Program-made: the position numbers and the translations under genes
Origin: Robertkochia flava
GTDB taxonomy: Bacteria; Bacteroidota; Bacteroidia; Flavobacteriales; Flavobacteriaceae
Direction of reading: 5' to 3'
NCBI RefSeq assembly: GCF_020166515.1
Contig: NZ_JAINZT010000001.1
Coordinates: forward strand, 1 to 64,000
Length of the DNA: 64,000 nt
The notes under the pieces: model-generated
What the model was told of the DNA's origin: nothing
Database searches by the model: none
The model's input: only the letters and a program-made list of their open reading frames with translations
Shown here: positions 45,984 to 52,795 of the stretch, piece by piece
Position numbering within the stretch: position 1 is the first letter of the stretch
How the letters are laid out: each line of letters starts with the position of its first letter

Positions 45984-46499
45984 ATGGACATCTTTCTTAT
46001 TTTATTAGGATTGCTTTTGCTGCTGATCGGACTCCTTGGAAGTTTTCTTCCTGCCCTGCCCGGGCCACCCCTGAGCTGGGTCGGACTGCTGCTGCTCTAC
46101 CTCACCAAGAGCGTGCCCATGAACTGGTGGATGCTGGGCGTTACCCTGGCCATGGCCATTCTGGTGGTGATCCTGGACTATATTATTCCTGCGGCCGGCA
46201 CCAAACGTTTTGGAGGCAGTAAGGCCGGGATCTGGGGAACCACGATCGGATTGCTGGTTGCCCTGGTGTTTCCCATATTCGGGGTGCTGGGCATTATTAT
46301 CTGGCCCTTTTTAGGAGCCCTGGCCGGGGAATTCCTGAATAAGGCCGGACACAAACAGGCCTTTAAGGCCGCCTTCGGGTCGTTCCTGGGCTTCCTTACC
46401 GGCACCTTTCTGAAATTCCTGATCTGCATGATCTACCTCGGGATATTTATCTGGAAGGTCTGGGAATATAAGGGGGAGATCTTTTCGCTTGGAGGGTGA
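45984..46499 (+). CDS. DUF456 family membrane protein
   Basis: A 171-aa protein that is almost wholly hydrophobic and glycine-rich, with four to five TM segments (about 3-22, 28-58, 76-110, 135-165) and the family patterns GLLGSFLPALPGPPLSWVG and GTKRFGGSKAGIWGT. Its function is unknown. A period-7 tandem array begins at its stop codon. Confidence 0.85.
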   Translation: MDIFLILLGLLLLLIGLLGSFLPALPGPPLSWVGLLLLYLTKSVPMNWWMLGVTLAMAILVVILDYIIPAAGTKRFGGSKAGIWGTTIGLLVALVFPIFGVLGIIIWPFLGALAGEFLNKAGHKQAFKAAFGSFLGFLTGTFLKFLICMIYLGIFIWKVWEYKGEIFSLGG

Positions 46500-46540
46500 C
46501 AGGTGATGAAGGTGAGTGGTGAGTGGTGAATTGTGAATTG
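46495..46540 (+). repeat. Period-7 degenerate tandem array starting at the DUF456 stop codon
   Basis: Units read GGTGACA, an irregular GGTGATGAA, GGTGAGT, GGTGAGT, GGTGAAT and TGTGAAT on the plus strand. The TGA stop (46497-46499) is part of the first unit. Confidence 0.7.
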
Positions 46541-46821
46541 ATATTAAGGAATGGATTCTTCTTTCATTTATAATTAATCCCTCTTTGAAGAGATCGCCAC
46601 AACCCCCTATCTCCTTTTCCCCACCCTAAAGGGCGGGAGAAAGGGGCATATTATGAAGATATTTGCCTGTAATCTTACCAAGGATCATACCCCTCTCCCT
46701 TTGGGAGGGTAAAGTAAAACCAGAGCTTTACATGGGGAGGGCATAGTTCTCCTTGCTAAATACAGAGCTCTAATCGGGAGATTGCCACGTCCCGCCAAAG
46801 CGGGACTCGCAAAGACAATAA

Positions 46822-46863
46822 ATTCACAATCCATAATTCATCATTTATAATTAACAATTAATC
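46822..46863 (+). repeat. AT-rich period-7 array, copy 1
   Basis: Six perfect-length 7-bp units: ATTCACA, ATCCATA, ATTCATC, ATTTATA, ATTAACA and ATTAATC. Confidence 0.75.
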
Positions 46864-47073
46864 CCTCTTTGAGGAGATCGCCACAACCCCCTATCTCCTT
46901 TTCCCCATCCTAAAGGGCGGGAGAAAGGGGCATATTATGAAGATATTTGCCTGTAATCTTACCAAGGATCATACCCCTCTCCCTTTGGGAGGGCATAGTT
47001 CTCCTTGCTAAATACAGAGCTCTAATCAGGAGATTGCCACGTCCCGCCAAAGCAGGACTCGCAAAGACAACAA

Positions 47074-47108
47074 ATTCACAATCCATAATTTATAATTAAT
47101 AATTAATC
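47074..47108 (+). repeat. AT-rich period-7 array, copy 2
   Basis: Five 7-bp units: ATTCACA, ATCCATA, ATTTATA, ATTAATA and ATTAATC. Compared with copy 1, one unit (ATTCATC) is missing and one C has changed to T (ATTAACA to ATTAATA), so array length varies by whole units. Confidence 0.75.
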
Positions 47109-47126
47109 CCGTGCTTCGGGATTAAT
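47098..47126 (-). terminator. Hairpin at the end of dnaE2
   Basis: AATTAATCCCG and CGGGATTAATT form a perfect 11-bp inverted repeat with a 5-base loop at the dnaE2 stop codon. There is no long T-run, so it may be a weak terminator or an mRNA 3' end hairpin. Confidence 0.55.
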
Positions 47127-50086
47127 TATTTATACCTCGGATCCTCCACATACTCTTCCTTGCGCATCTTGATGAGTTCGATGCTCAGGTAGCCGAACTC
47201 ACTCACCACCTTGCCATAGAGGCGATAGATCCCCTTCCCCCGGAAAAAGTATTTGGCGGCCACCTGCGGAAAGAGGGTACAGTCGAATACCTCGCCGGCC
47301 TGGTCGATAAAGGTGGCGAAGTTCATCTCTTTCCCGTGCTGGGTTTTAGTGCGCTTTACGGTAACCAGGTAGCCGTAGATATCGATGTTGCAATTCAGGA
47401 AGCGCTCCATATCCTTCGCCCCATGATCATTTAACGGGGCTTCCCGGAGCAACTCAAACGGACTGCAAAGGCAGAATCCCAGCAGTTCGATCTGGTCAAA
47501 GGCCGCTTCCAGGTCGGTGGTTTCCAGCACGGGAATGTCAAAGTTGCGATGCGGTAACCGGAACAGACGCTGCTGCAGTTCCGGTTTCTTATGCACCCCC
47601 AGCTTAAAGTGGGCATGCCATAGGAGTTCGTACTTATCGACCCCGGTAAACCTGAAGGCATTGATCCTGATCAGGATCGAGAGTTGATCGATCCCGATGC
47701 GTACCCGGTCTACAAAATCGTCGAGCGACTTAAAGATCCCTTCGCGCTCTCTTTCCTTTAAGATCTGGAGGGCGGTCCGTTCTTCCAGGTCCTGCAGGGT
47801 TAGCAGCCCCAGGTAAACCACCTTTCCTCTAATGATGTGCTGCGCCCCACTACTGTTCACACAGGGAGGCCGGATCTCCCCGCCCAGCATCCGGGTTTCG
47901 TGCACATAGGTCTCGGTACGATAGAATCCGCCGCCGTTATTGAGTACGGCCACCATATACTCCAGTGGGAAATAGGCCCGCAGAAAAAGACTCTGGTAGC
48001 TTTCCACTGCATAGGAAGCCGAATGCCCCTTGGCAAAGGCATACCCGGCGAAGCTGGCCACCTGGTGCCATACCTCCTGTACCAGCTTTTCGTCGTACCC
48101 CTTTTCCCGGCAGTTGCTCACAAACTTATCTTCCACCCTTTTAAATTCTTCCCGGGAGCGGTACTTCCCGCTCATCCCCCGCCTCAGCACATCGGCCTCC
48201 CCCAGGGTAAGCCCGGCAAAATGGTGAGCCACCTTGATCACGTCTTCCTGGTATACCATAACCCCGTAGGTATCGGGCATGATGGCCTGCATTACGGGAT
48301 GCGCTTCCTTGCGTCTCTCCGGATCGCGGTGCCGAAGGATGTACTCCCGCATCATTCCGCTTTTAGAGACTCCGGGCCGGATAATGGAACTGGCCGCTAC
48401 CAGGCTCAGGTAATTATCGACCTCCAGCTTTCGAAGCAGCATGCGCATGGCCGGTGACTCTACATAGAAACACCCCATACACTGGGCCCGGCGTACCATG
48501 GCATTGATCCTTGCATCCTGCTTCAGTTTCCGGATATCGTGAATATCAAAGCTGGCTGCCTCCGGCTGATTCTCCCGGACAATAGCGATAGCCTCCTTGA
48601 TCTTGGCCAGTCCGCGCTGCCCGAGGATATCGAACTTGTACAAGCCCACATCCTCGGCAATATGCATGTCGAACTGCACGGTTGGAAACCCCTTGGGCGG
48701 CATATTGGTGGCCGAAAAGCAGTGCAGGGGCCGCTCACTGATCAGGATCCCGCTGGAATGAATGCTCACGTAATTAGGCATCCCATGGATAAGCTCCCCG
48801 TACTTCATGACCAGCCGGGCTGTCTCATCGAGTTCCTTCATCACCAGCCGCTCTTCACACAGCCGGTCGATCTCTTCCTTGGGCAGTCCGAACACCTTCC
48901 CGAGTTCCCTCACCACCCCCCGGTACTGAAAGGTTACATAGGCGCCCAGCAGGGCCACATGAGGGAAACGCTCAAAAATGTAGCGGGTAACATCCTGGCG
49001 GTCGCGCCAGGAAAAGTCGATATCGAAGTCGGGCGGACTCGTACGGTAGAGGTTAATAAAACGCTCGAAATAGAGGTCGAGCTCCATAGGATCCACATCG
49101 GTAATGCCCAGCAGGTAAGCCACAACACTGTTGGCACCGCTACCCCTTCCCACATGAAAATATCCCTGCCCCTTTGCATATCCTACAATATCCCAGTTGA
49201 TCAGGAAATAAGAGACGAAGTTCATCTGCCGGATCACGGTAAGCTCCTTATCGATGCGTTCCCTGATCTCCGGCCCCGCCTCCGGATAGCGGTAGGGCAG
49301 ACCTTTTTCACAAAGCTCCTGCAGCAACTCCCAGTCCTTAGCTTCATCTCCCGTATAAGTGCGCTGGTTTTGCATGGGTTTGGCATCGGAAAAATCAAAT
49401 ACAATACTGCATTGCTCCATCAGATCCCGGGTATTCTTCAGGATAAAACCGAATTCCCTGAAGGCTGCTGCCAGATTGGCCATAGGGTACATCCGTTCGT
49501 CTTCTGACCCTTCCTCATCTTTTGGTAGCTTGCTTAAAAGGATGTTGTTATCGATGGCCCGTAACAGGCGGTGGGCATTGAAGTCCCGCTTGTTCCTGAA
49601 GGTCACCGGTTGCTGTACCACCAGGCGGTCGCGGTAGTTTTTGATATAGCAGGAAAAAGGGAGCTTTCGCAGGTCGGCCACCGAAACCCCGATAAATTCC
49701 CGGTCGCTGAAGCCGGTCATCTCTTCCTCCAGCACCTTCTCAAAAGGATAGACCACAAAGGCATTGTGAAATTCCGGAGCTCTCTTTTCAAAAGGTTTTC
49801 CGTCATAGAGATGTTCCGACAGAAAGTCGTTAAGCTCCCGGTAGCCCTCATTATTGGCTGCCAGGGCAACGAATTCCTGGGTCACCCCGTTGCGGAAATC
49901 GACCCCCAGCAAGGGGCGCACCCCATACTCCGGGGCCTTGCGCACAAAGTTCAGACAGGCCGAGGTATTATTGATATCGGTTAAGGCAATACACCCCGCC
50001 TCCATCTCCCGGGCTAGGGCCAGCAGGTCGGTCTCGGAAAAGGTTCCGAAACGAAGGCTGTAATATGTGTGGCAGTTGAGGTACAT
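47126..50086 (-). CDS. dnaE2: Error-prone DNA polymerase III alpha subunit (DnaE2-type)
   Basis: A C-family polymerase of 986 aa, shorter than replicative DnaE (about 1450 aa in this group). The N-terminal PHP domain (1-200) is degenerate: it begins LNCHTYYSLRFGTF, where replicative forms have HxH metal ligands. The catalytic palm has YFHVGRGSGANSVVAYLLG and PPDFDIDFSWRDR with the catalytic Asp pair. A tandem HhH region and a C-terminal OB domain (about 890-970) follow. Together with the Y-family gene upstream it forms the usual mutagenic translesion pair. The 866-bp gap between the two genes is occupied by the DUF559 unit. Confidence 0.88.
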   Translation of the reverse strand: MYLNCHTYYSLRFGTFSETDLLALAREMEAGCIALTDINNTSACLNFVRKAPEYGVRPLLGVDFRNGVTQEFVALAANNEGYRELNDFLSEHLYDGKPFEKRAPEFHNAFVVYPFEKVLEEEMTGFSDREFIGVSVADLRKLPFSCYIKNYRDRLVVQQPVTFRNKRDFNAHRLLRAIDNNILLSKLPKDEEGSEDERMYPMANLAAAFREFGFILKNTRDLMEQCSIVFDFSDAKPMQNQRTYTGDEAKDWELLQELCEKGLPYRYPEAGPEIRERIDKELTVIRQMNFVSYFLINWDIVGYAKGQGYFHVGRGSGANSVVAYLLGITDVDPMELDLYFERFINLYRTSPPDFDIDFSWRDRQDVTRYIFERFPHVALLGAYVTFQYRGVVRELGKVFGLPKEEIDRLCEERLVMKELDETARLVMKYGELIHGMPNYVSIHSSGILISERPLHCFSATNMPPKGFPTVQFDMHIAEDVGLYKFDILGQRGLAKIKEAIAIVRENQPEAASFDIHDIRKLKQDARINAMVRRAQCMGCFYVESPAMRMLLRKLEVDNYLSLVAASSIIRPGVSKSGMMREYILRHRDPERRKEAHPVMQAIMPDTYGVMVYQEDVIKVAHHFAGLTLGEADVLRRGMSGKYRSREEFKRVEDKFVSNCREKGYDEKLVQEVWHQVASFAGYAFAKGHSASYAVESYQSLFLRAYFPLEYMVAVLNNGGGFYRTETYVHETRMLGGEIRPPCVNSSGAQHIIRGKVVYLGLLTLQDLEERTALQILKEREREGIFKSLDDFVDRVRIGIDQLSILIRINAFRFTGVDKYELLWHAHFKLGVHKKPELQQRLFRLPHRNFDIPVLETTDLEAAFDQIELLGFCLCSPFELLREAPLNDHGAKDMERFLNCNIDIYGYLVTVKRTKTQHGKEMNFATFIDQAGEVFDCTLFPQVAAKYFFRGKGIYRLYGKVVSEFGYLSIELIKMRKEEYVEDPRYK

Positions 50087-50136
50087 GGGTTATAAGTTAC
50101 GGGTTACGGGTAGTTGTTAATTGAAACAACAAAAAT

Positions 50137-50294
50137 GGGCTCCCCGCCCTGGTCAGGGCGGGGTGGATCAGGACCATGTCCTGAGACGGAGTGGGTTGTA
50201 TCAAAAGCCTACTCAGGTCCACCCCTTCCGTCATCGCTTCCCGATGCCACCTTCCCCTGACCAGGGGAAGGAGCCTATTATTTATCAAACCTTC
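50137..50294. repeat. Palindrome-rich repeat, copy A (downstream flank of DUF559)
   Basis: The 158-bp unit starts GGGCTCCCCGCCCT and ends ATCAAACCTTC, exactly at the DUF559 stop codon. It contains three strong hairpins: CCCCGCCCT/AGGGCGGGG, TCAGGAC/GTCCTGA (50168-50184), and CCTTCCCCTG/CAGGGGAAGG. It is a direct copy of 50702-50858, with the middle hairpin changed in sequence but not in pairing. Confidence 0.9.
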
Positions 50295-50678
50295 TTATTT
50301 ACTTCTATTAAATTTTTCTTTTATCTCTTCTAAAACCCATCTCGGATAATCGAACACAAACTTATTCTCGTACCGAAGAACCTCTATCCCAAGATTTTCA
50401 AAATAAGCCGCTCTTTTCTCATCATAGCTTGCCACATCATCATCTCCAAAATGAATTTGTCCGTCCAATTCAATAACCAAACGCTCTGATGGACAATAGA
50501 AATCCACCACATATCTACCTATGCCATGCTGTCTTCGAAACTTTCTCCCTTCCAGTTTTCTGTTTTTCAGAAATCCCCATAAATAAGTCTCAGCAGGAGT
50601 CATCCGGCTTCTTAAAAACTTCCTGAAATCCCTGGATCTATCCCGATTATGGACCCTTCTGCTCTTCATTCCTGTCAT
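50295..50678 (-). CDS. DUF559 endonuclease-domain protein
   Basis: The 127-aa protein has the PD-(D/E)xK-like, Vsr-related layout of DUF559: TPAETYLWGFLKNRKLEGRKFRRQHGIGRYVVDFYCPSERLVIELDGQIH, with VVDFYC carrying the Asp and VIELDG the ExD pair, then YDEKRAAYFENLGIEVLRYEN. It is therefore a predicted nuclease. The start may be 50678 or the ATG at 50669. Its stop codon touches repeat copy A and its start lies 24 bp after copy B, so the gene fills the space between the repeats almost completely. No consensus promoter is visible; expression may come from dinB read-through. Confidence 0.85.
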   Translation of the reverse strand: MTGMKSRRVHNRDRSRDFRKFLRSRMTPAETYLWGFLKNRKLEGRKFRRQHGIGRYVVDFYCPSERLVIELDGQIHFGDDDVASYDEKRAAYFENLGIEVLRYENKFVFDYPRWVLEEIKEKFNRSK

Positions 50679-50701
50679 TTCATTGATTTTCTAATTATAG
50701 A

Positions 50702-50858
50702 GGGCTCCCCGCCCTGATCAGGGCGGGGTGGATCGAGGTAAAGCCTCGAGACGGGGTGGGTTGAAACAATAATATTCATATCAACCCCTTCCGTCATCGC
50801 TTCCCGATGCCACCTTCCCCTGACCAGGGGAAGGAGCCTCATTATTTATCAAACCTTC
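50702..50858. repeat. Palindrome-rich repeat, copy B (upstream flank of DUF559)
   Basis: A 157-bp direct copy of 50137-50294. The outer hairpins are identical or nearly so; the middle hairpin reads TCGAGG/CCTCGA (50733-50749) instead of TCAGGAC/GTCCTGA, and a further GGGTTGA/TCAACCC stem is present at about 50757-50785. The copy ends at ATCAAACCTTC, where a period-7 array begins. Confidence 0.9.
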
Positions 50859-50950
50859 ATTCATCATTCACAATTCATAATTCCCATTCTCTACCCACTC
50901 CCGACTCCTGTCTACCTGGCGGTATGGCAGGCAGGCCCGACTCACCACTC
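50859..50950 (-). repeat. Period-7 array between copy B and dinB, interrupted by a palindrome
   Basis: Eight units (50859-50914) grade from AT-rich to C-rich: ATTCATC, ATTCACA, ATTCATA, ATTCCCA, TTCTCTA, CCCACTC, CCGACTC and CTGTCTA. A 22-bp block with CCTGGCGGTATGGCAGG (50915-50936) interrupts, then CCGACTC and ACCACTC (50937-50950) lead directly into the dinB stop codon. Confidence 0.7.
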
Positions 50951-50951
50951 C

Positions 50952-52166
50952 CTATTGTTTCCTATGTGCCAGCACCGGTGGCGGCTGCCCGTTAAAGGGA
51001 TTGTACATCCGTCCGATGGTTTTGGCATCCATAGCTGAGGCGCGGAGCACGCTGCGTTCCCCGAAACGTTCCCGGATTTTGTCCATCGCGTCATAGAGGC
51101 TGAGGCGCTCCTGGGTATCGTCAAAAAGATCGATCTGATAATTCCCTCCCACCAGGTGACTGAAGCGCACCCCGATAAGGCGCACCAGCAACCGCCTGTT
51201 GTACAGCTTCTCAAAGAGGTCAAGGATGGAGGGAATCAGCACATGGTCGGCACTGGTATAGGGAATACGCAATTGCCTGGAATAGGTATTGAAATCGGAG
51301 TAGCGGATCTTCACTGCCACGCAGGCCGTTAGCTTATCCCCGCGGCGAAGCTGAAAGGCCAGGTTCTCGGTCATGGCCATCAGGATACCCCGGAGGCGAA
51401 CCACATCTATGGTATCCCGGTCGAAGGTGCGCTCGGTGGAAATGGATTTCCGCTCATTAAAAGGAATTACCGGGGAGGTGTCTATACCATTGGCCCGGTC
51501 CCAGATCGTGACGCCGTTCATCCCCAGTACCGAATGCATCATATCCCTCGGCATCTCCTGTATGGTCTTCACCTGCTTAAGTCCCAGGTTGCGCAGGGTC
51601 TGGTAGGTTTTATCGCCCACCATGGGGATCTTCCTGATGGACAGCGGGGCTAGGAAAGGTTTTTCAAATCCGTAGTCGATCTTGAGCTGGTTATTGGGCT
51701 TGGCCTCATTGGTAGCCACCTTGGAGACCACCTTGTTTACGGAGAGCCCGAAGGAAATGGGCAGCCCGGTTTCCTTAATGATGGAATGCCGGAGCTCGGA
51801 GGCGTATTTATAGCACCCAAAGAAACGGTCCATTCCCGACAGGTCGGCGTAGAACTCATCGATGCTCGACTTCTCAAAAAGGGGCACCTGCTCTTTGATG
51901 ATCTCGGTCACGTTATCGGAATACTTGCTGTACACCCCGGCATTGCCACGGATCACCACCGCTTCCGGGCACAGCTGTTTGGCCATTTTCATGGGCATGC
52001 CCGAATGCACCCCAAAGGCACGGGTCTCGTACGAACAGGCCGCCACCACCCCGCGATCGCTGGTACCGCCCACCAGCAGCGGACGCTTTTTAAGCCTGCT
52101 GTCTATAAGTCGTTCGACCGACACATAAAACGTATCGAGGTCGAGATGAAGAATGGTTCGGTCCAT
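50952..52166 (-). CDS. dinB: Y-family DNA polymerase (DinB/Pol IV type)
   Basis: A translesion polymerase of 404 aa from the chosen start. Palm motifs are HLDLDTFYVSVE (first Asp) and SSIDEFYADLSG (catalytic Asp-Glu). The fingers have VVAACSYETRAFGVHSGMP, and the thumb and little-finger domains have RKIPMVGDKTYQTLRNLG and ISTERTFD. The ATG at 52187 lies inside a TAATTTTG promoter element, so the ATG at 52166 (MDRTILHLDL) is used, leaving a short leader. With dnaE2 downstream it forms a mutagenic repair pair. Confidence 0.92.
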   Translation of the reverse strand: MDRTILHLDLDTFYVSVERLIDSRLKKRPLLVGGTSDRGVVAACSYETRAFGVHSGMPMKMAKQLCPEAVVIRGNAGVYSKYSDNVTEIIKEQVPLFEKSSIDEFYADLSGMDRFFGCYKYASELRHSIIKETGLPISFGLSVNKVVSKVATNEAKPNNQLKIDYGFEKPFLAPLSIRKIPMVGDKTYQTLRNLGLKQVKTIQEMPRDMMHSVLGMNGVTIWDRANGIDTSPVIPFNERKSISTERTFDRDTIDVVRLRGILMAMTENLAFQLRRGDKLTACVAVKIRYSDFNTYSRQLRIPYTSADHVLIPSILDLFEKLYNRRLLVRLIGVRFSHLVGGNYQIDLFDDTQERLSLYDAMDKIRERFGERSVLRASAMDAKTIGRMYNPFNGQPPPVLAHRKQ

Positions 52167-52171
52167 TTTGA

Positions 52172-52203
52172 TTGGAATTTTTCCCAAAATTAGGAATTAT
52201 TCC
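52172..52203 (-). promoter_or_regulatory. dinB promoter with two overlapping palindromes
   Basis: The -7 element TAATTTTG (minus, 52185-52192) lies between the near palindrome TTGGAATTTTTCCCAA (52172-52187) and the perfect palindrome GGAATTATTCC (52193-52203). Both share GGAAT/ATTCC half-sites, as expected for a repressor site. No canonical LexA box is seen. Confidence 0.5.
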
Positions 52204-52233
52204 AATAGGATGGTACAGGGATTTTGTTAAAAT

Positions 52234-52293
52234 GGGGAGGTGGGGAGGTGGGGAGGTGGGGATATAGGGATATAGGGAGACAGGGAGACAGGG
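52234..52293 (+). repeat. Period-8 degenerate tandem array
   Basis: Seven and a half 8-bp units: three GGGGAGGT, then GGGGATAT, AGGGATAT, AGGGAGAC, AGGGAGAC and AGGG. The RGGGA core is constant and the last three bases vary, mostly in neighbouring pairs. Confidence 0.85.
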
Positions 52294-52312
52294 CAAGAGT
52301 TTAAATGTTATT

Positions 52313-52707
52313 GTCTTCACGAGTCCTGATTCCCGAAGGCTTTCGGGAACGGGACATAGCGATCTTCCGATTATACCACTGCAGTTTTAGGAAAGGATCT
52401 CTTCATTCAGCACGGAGGTAATATGAGAAGATCCTTCACCCTGCAACCCAGGACTCAGGATTTTATTATTCATGGATGAGGAGGTGTAACGTCGGAAATC
52501 GGCAAACAGGCTGTGTTACCAGATTTGGGAGATCGCCGCGGTCGCTTCACTCCCTCGCGAAGACAGGACATTTCAAATGAAGTGACACTAACGTTCAGCA
52601 GATTTCCACGTCCATTACATGGCCCTGTCTGCCGAAAGGCAGGCTCGCAATGACGTACTTCCCGAAAAGGAGATTGCCACGGCAGGCTACGCATGCCTCG
52701 CAATGAC
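52313..52707. repeat. Cluster of dispersed palindromic repeats (GATTGCCACG...CTCGCAATGAC family)
   Basis: Four members: 52313-52368 (inverted, with TTCCCGAAGGCTTTCGGGAA inside), 52528-52565, 52609-52655 and 52669-52707. Each starts GA(T)TNCCACG or similar, has a short palindrome in the middle, and ends CTCGCAATGAC or CTCGCGAAGAC. Two more members lie in the 46571-47108 repeats (about 46774-46818 and 47031-47070). They fill the gap between dinB and the dehydrogenase gene. Confidence 0.75.
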
Positions 52708-52730
52708 ATTCACTTCATAACCTCATAACG

Positions 52731-52760
52731 AAAAAAGCCGCTCAGGAGAGCGGCTTTTTT
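52731..52760. terminator. Bidirectional terminator at the end of the acyl-CoA dehydrogenase gene
   Basis: AAAAAAGCCGCT (52731-52742) pairs perfectly with AGCGGCTTTTTT (52749-52760) over a CAGGAG loop. Confidence 0.85.
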
Positions 52761-52773
52761 ATCTATTCTATTC

Positions 52774-52795
52774 ACGACTAACGACTTCCGACTCC
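52774..52795 (-). repeat. Period-7 array at the acyl-CoA dehydrogenase stop codon
   Basis: Units ACGACTA, ACGACTT and CCGACTC precede CCTATT, in which the reverse-complemented TAG stop lies. On the coding strand the sequence after the stop reads GGGAGTCGGAAGTCG, matching the arrays after dinB and infB. Confidence 0.65.

Larger units (their letters stand above)
46571..47108 (+). repeat. Tandem pair of about 285-bp and 250-bp intergenic repeats
   Basis: 46577-46860 and 46861-47108 are near-identical copies in direct order. Each runs from ATCCCTCTTTGA, through a palindrome-rich section (CCCTAAAGGGCGGGAGAAAGGGG and CCCTCTCCCTTTGGGAGGG), to a GAGATTGCCACGTCCCGCC...GGACTCGCAAAGACAA block and an AT-rich period-7 tail. 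The second copy lacks 32 bp present in the first, between two GGGAGGG direct repeats. No coding capacity. This fills most of the 626 bp between the DUF456 gene and dnaE2. Confidence 0.85.
50137..50858 (-). mobile_element. Candidate repeat-nuclease-repeat unit
   Basis: Two directly repeated, palindrome-rich units of about 158 bp closely flank one small DUF559 endonuclease gene, giving a 722-bp unit. It lies between dnaE2 and dinB, which are usually next to each other. No terminal inverted repeats or target duplications are evident, so a transposition mechanism is not shown; the designation is inference from layout. Confidence 0.45.

Noticed and set aside
48539-49507. Long plus-strand open frame opposite dnaE2 (322 codons)
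   Set aside because: Shadow of the polymerase gene; no domain pattern and no start context.
50137-50858. CRISPR-like reading of the repeats around DUF559
   Set aside because: Only two copies, about 158 bp long, separated by a gene; no short regular repeats with spacers and no cas genes in the window.
52172-52203. Classical LexA box at dinB
   Set aside because: No CTGT-N8-ACAG or GAAC-N4-GTTC type site is present; only the GGAAT palindromes are seen.
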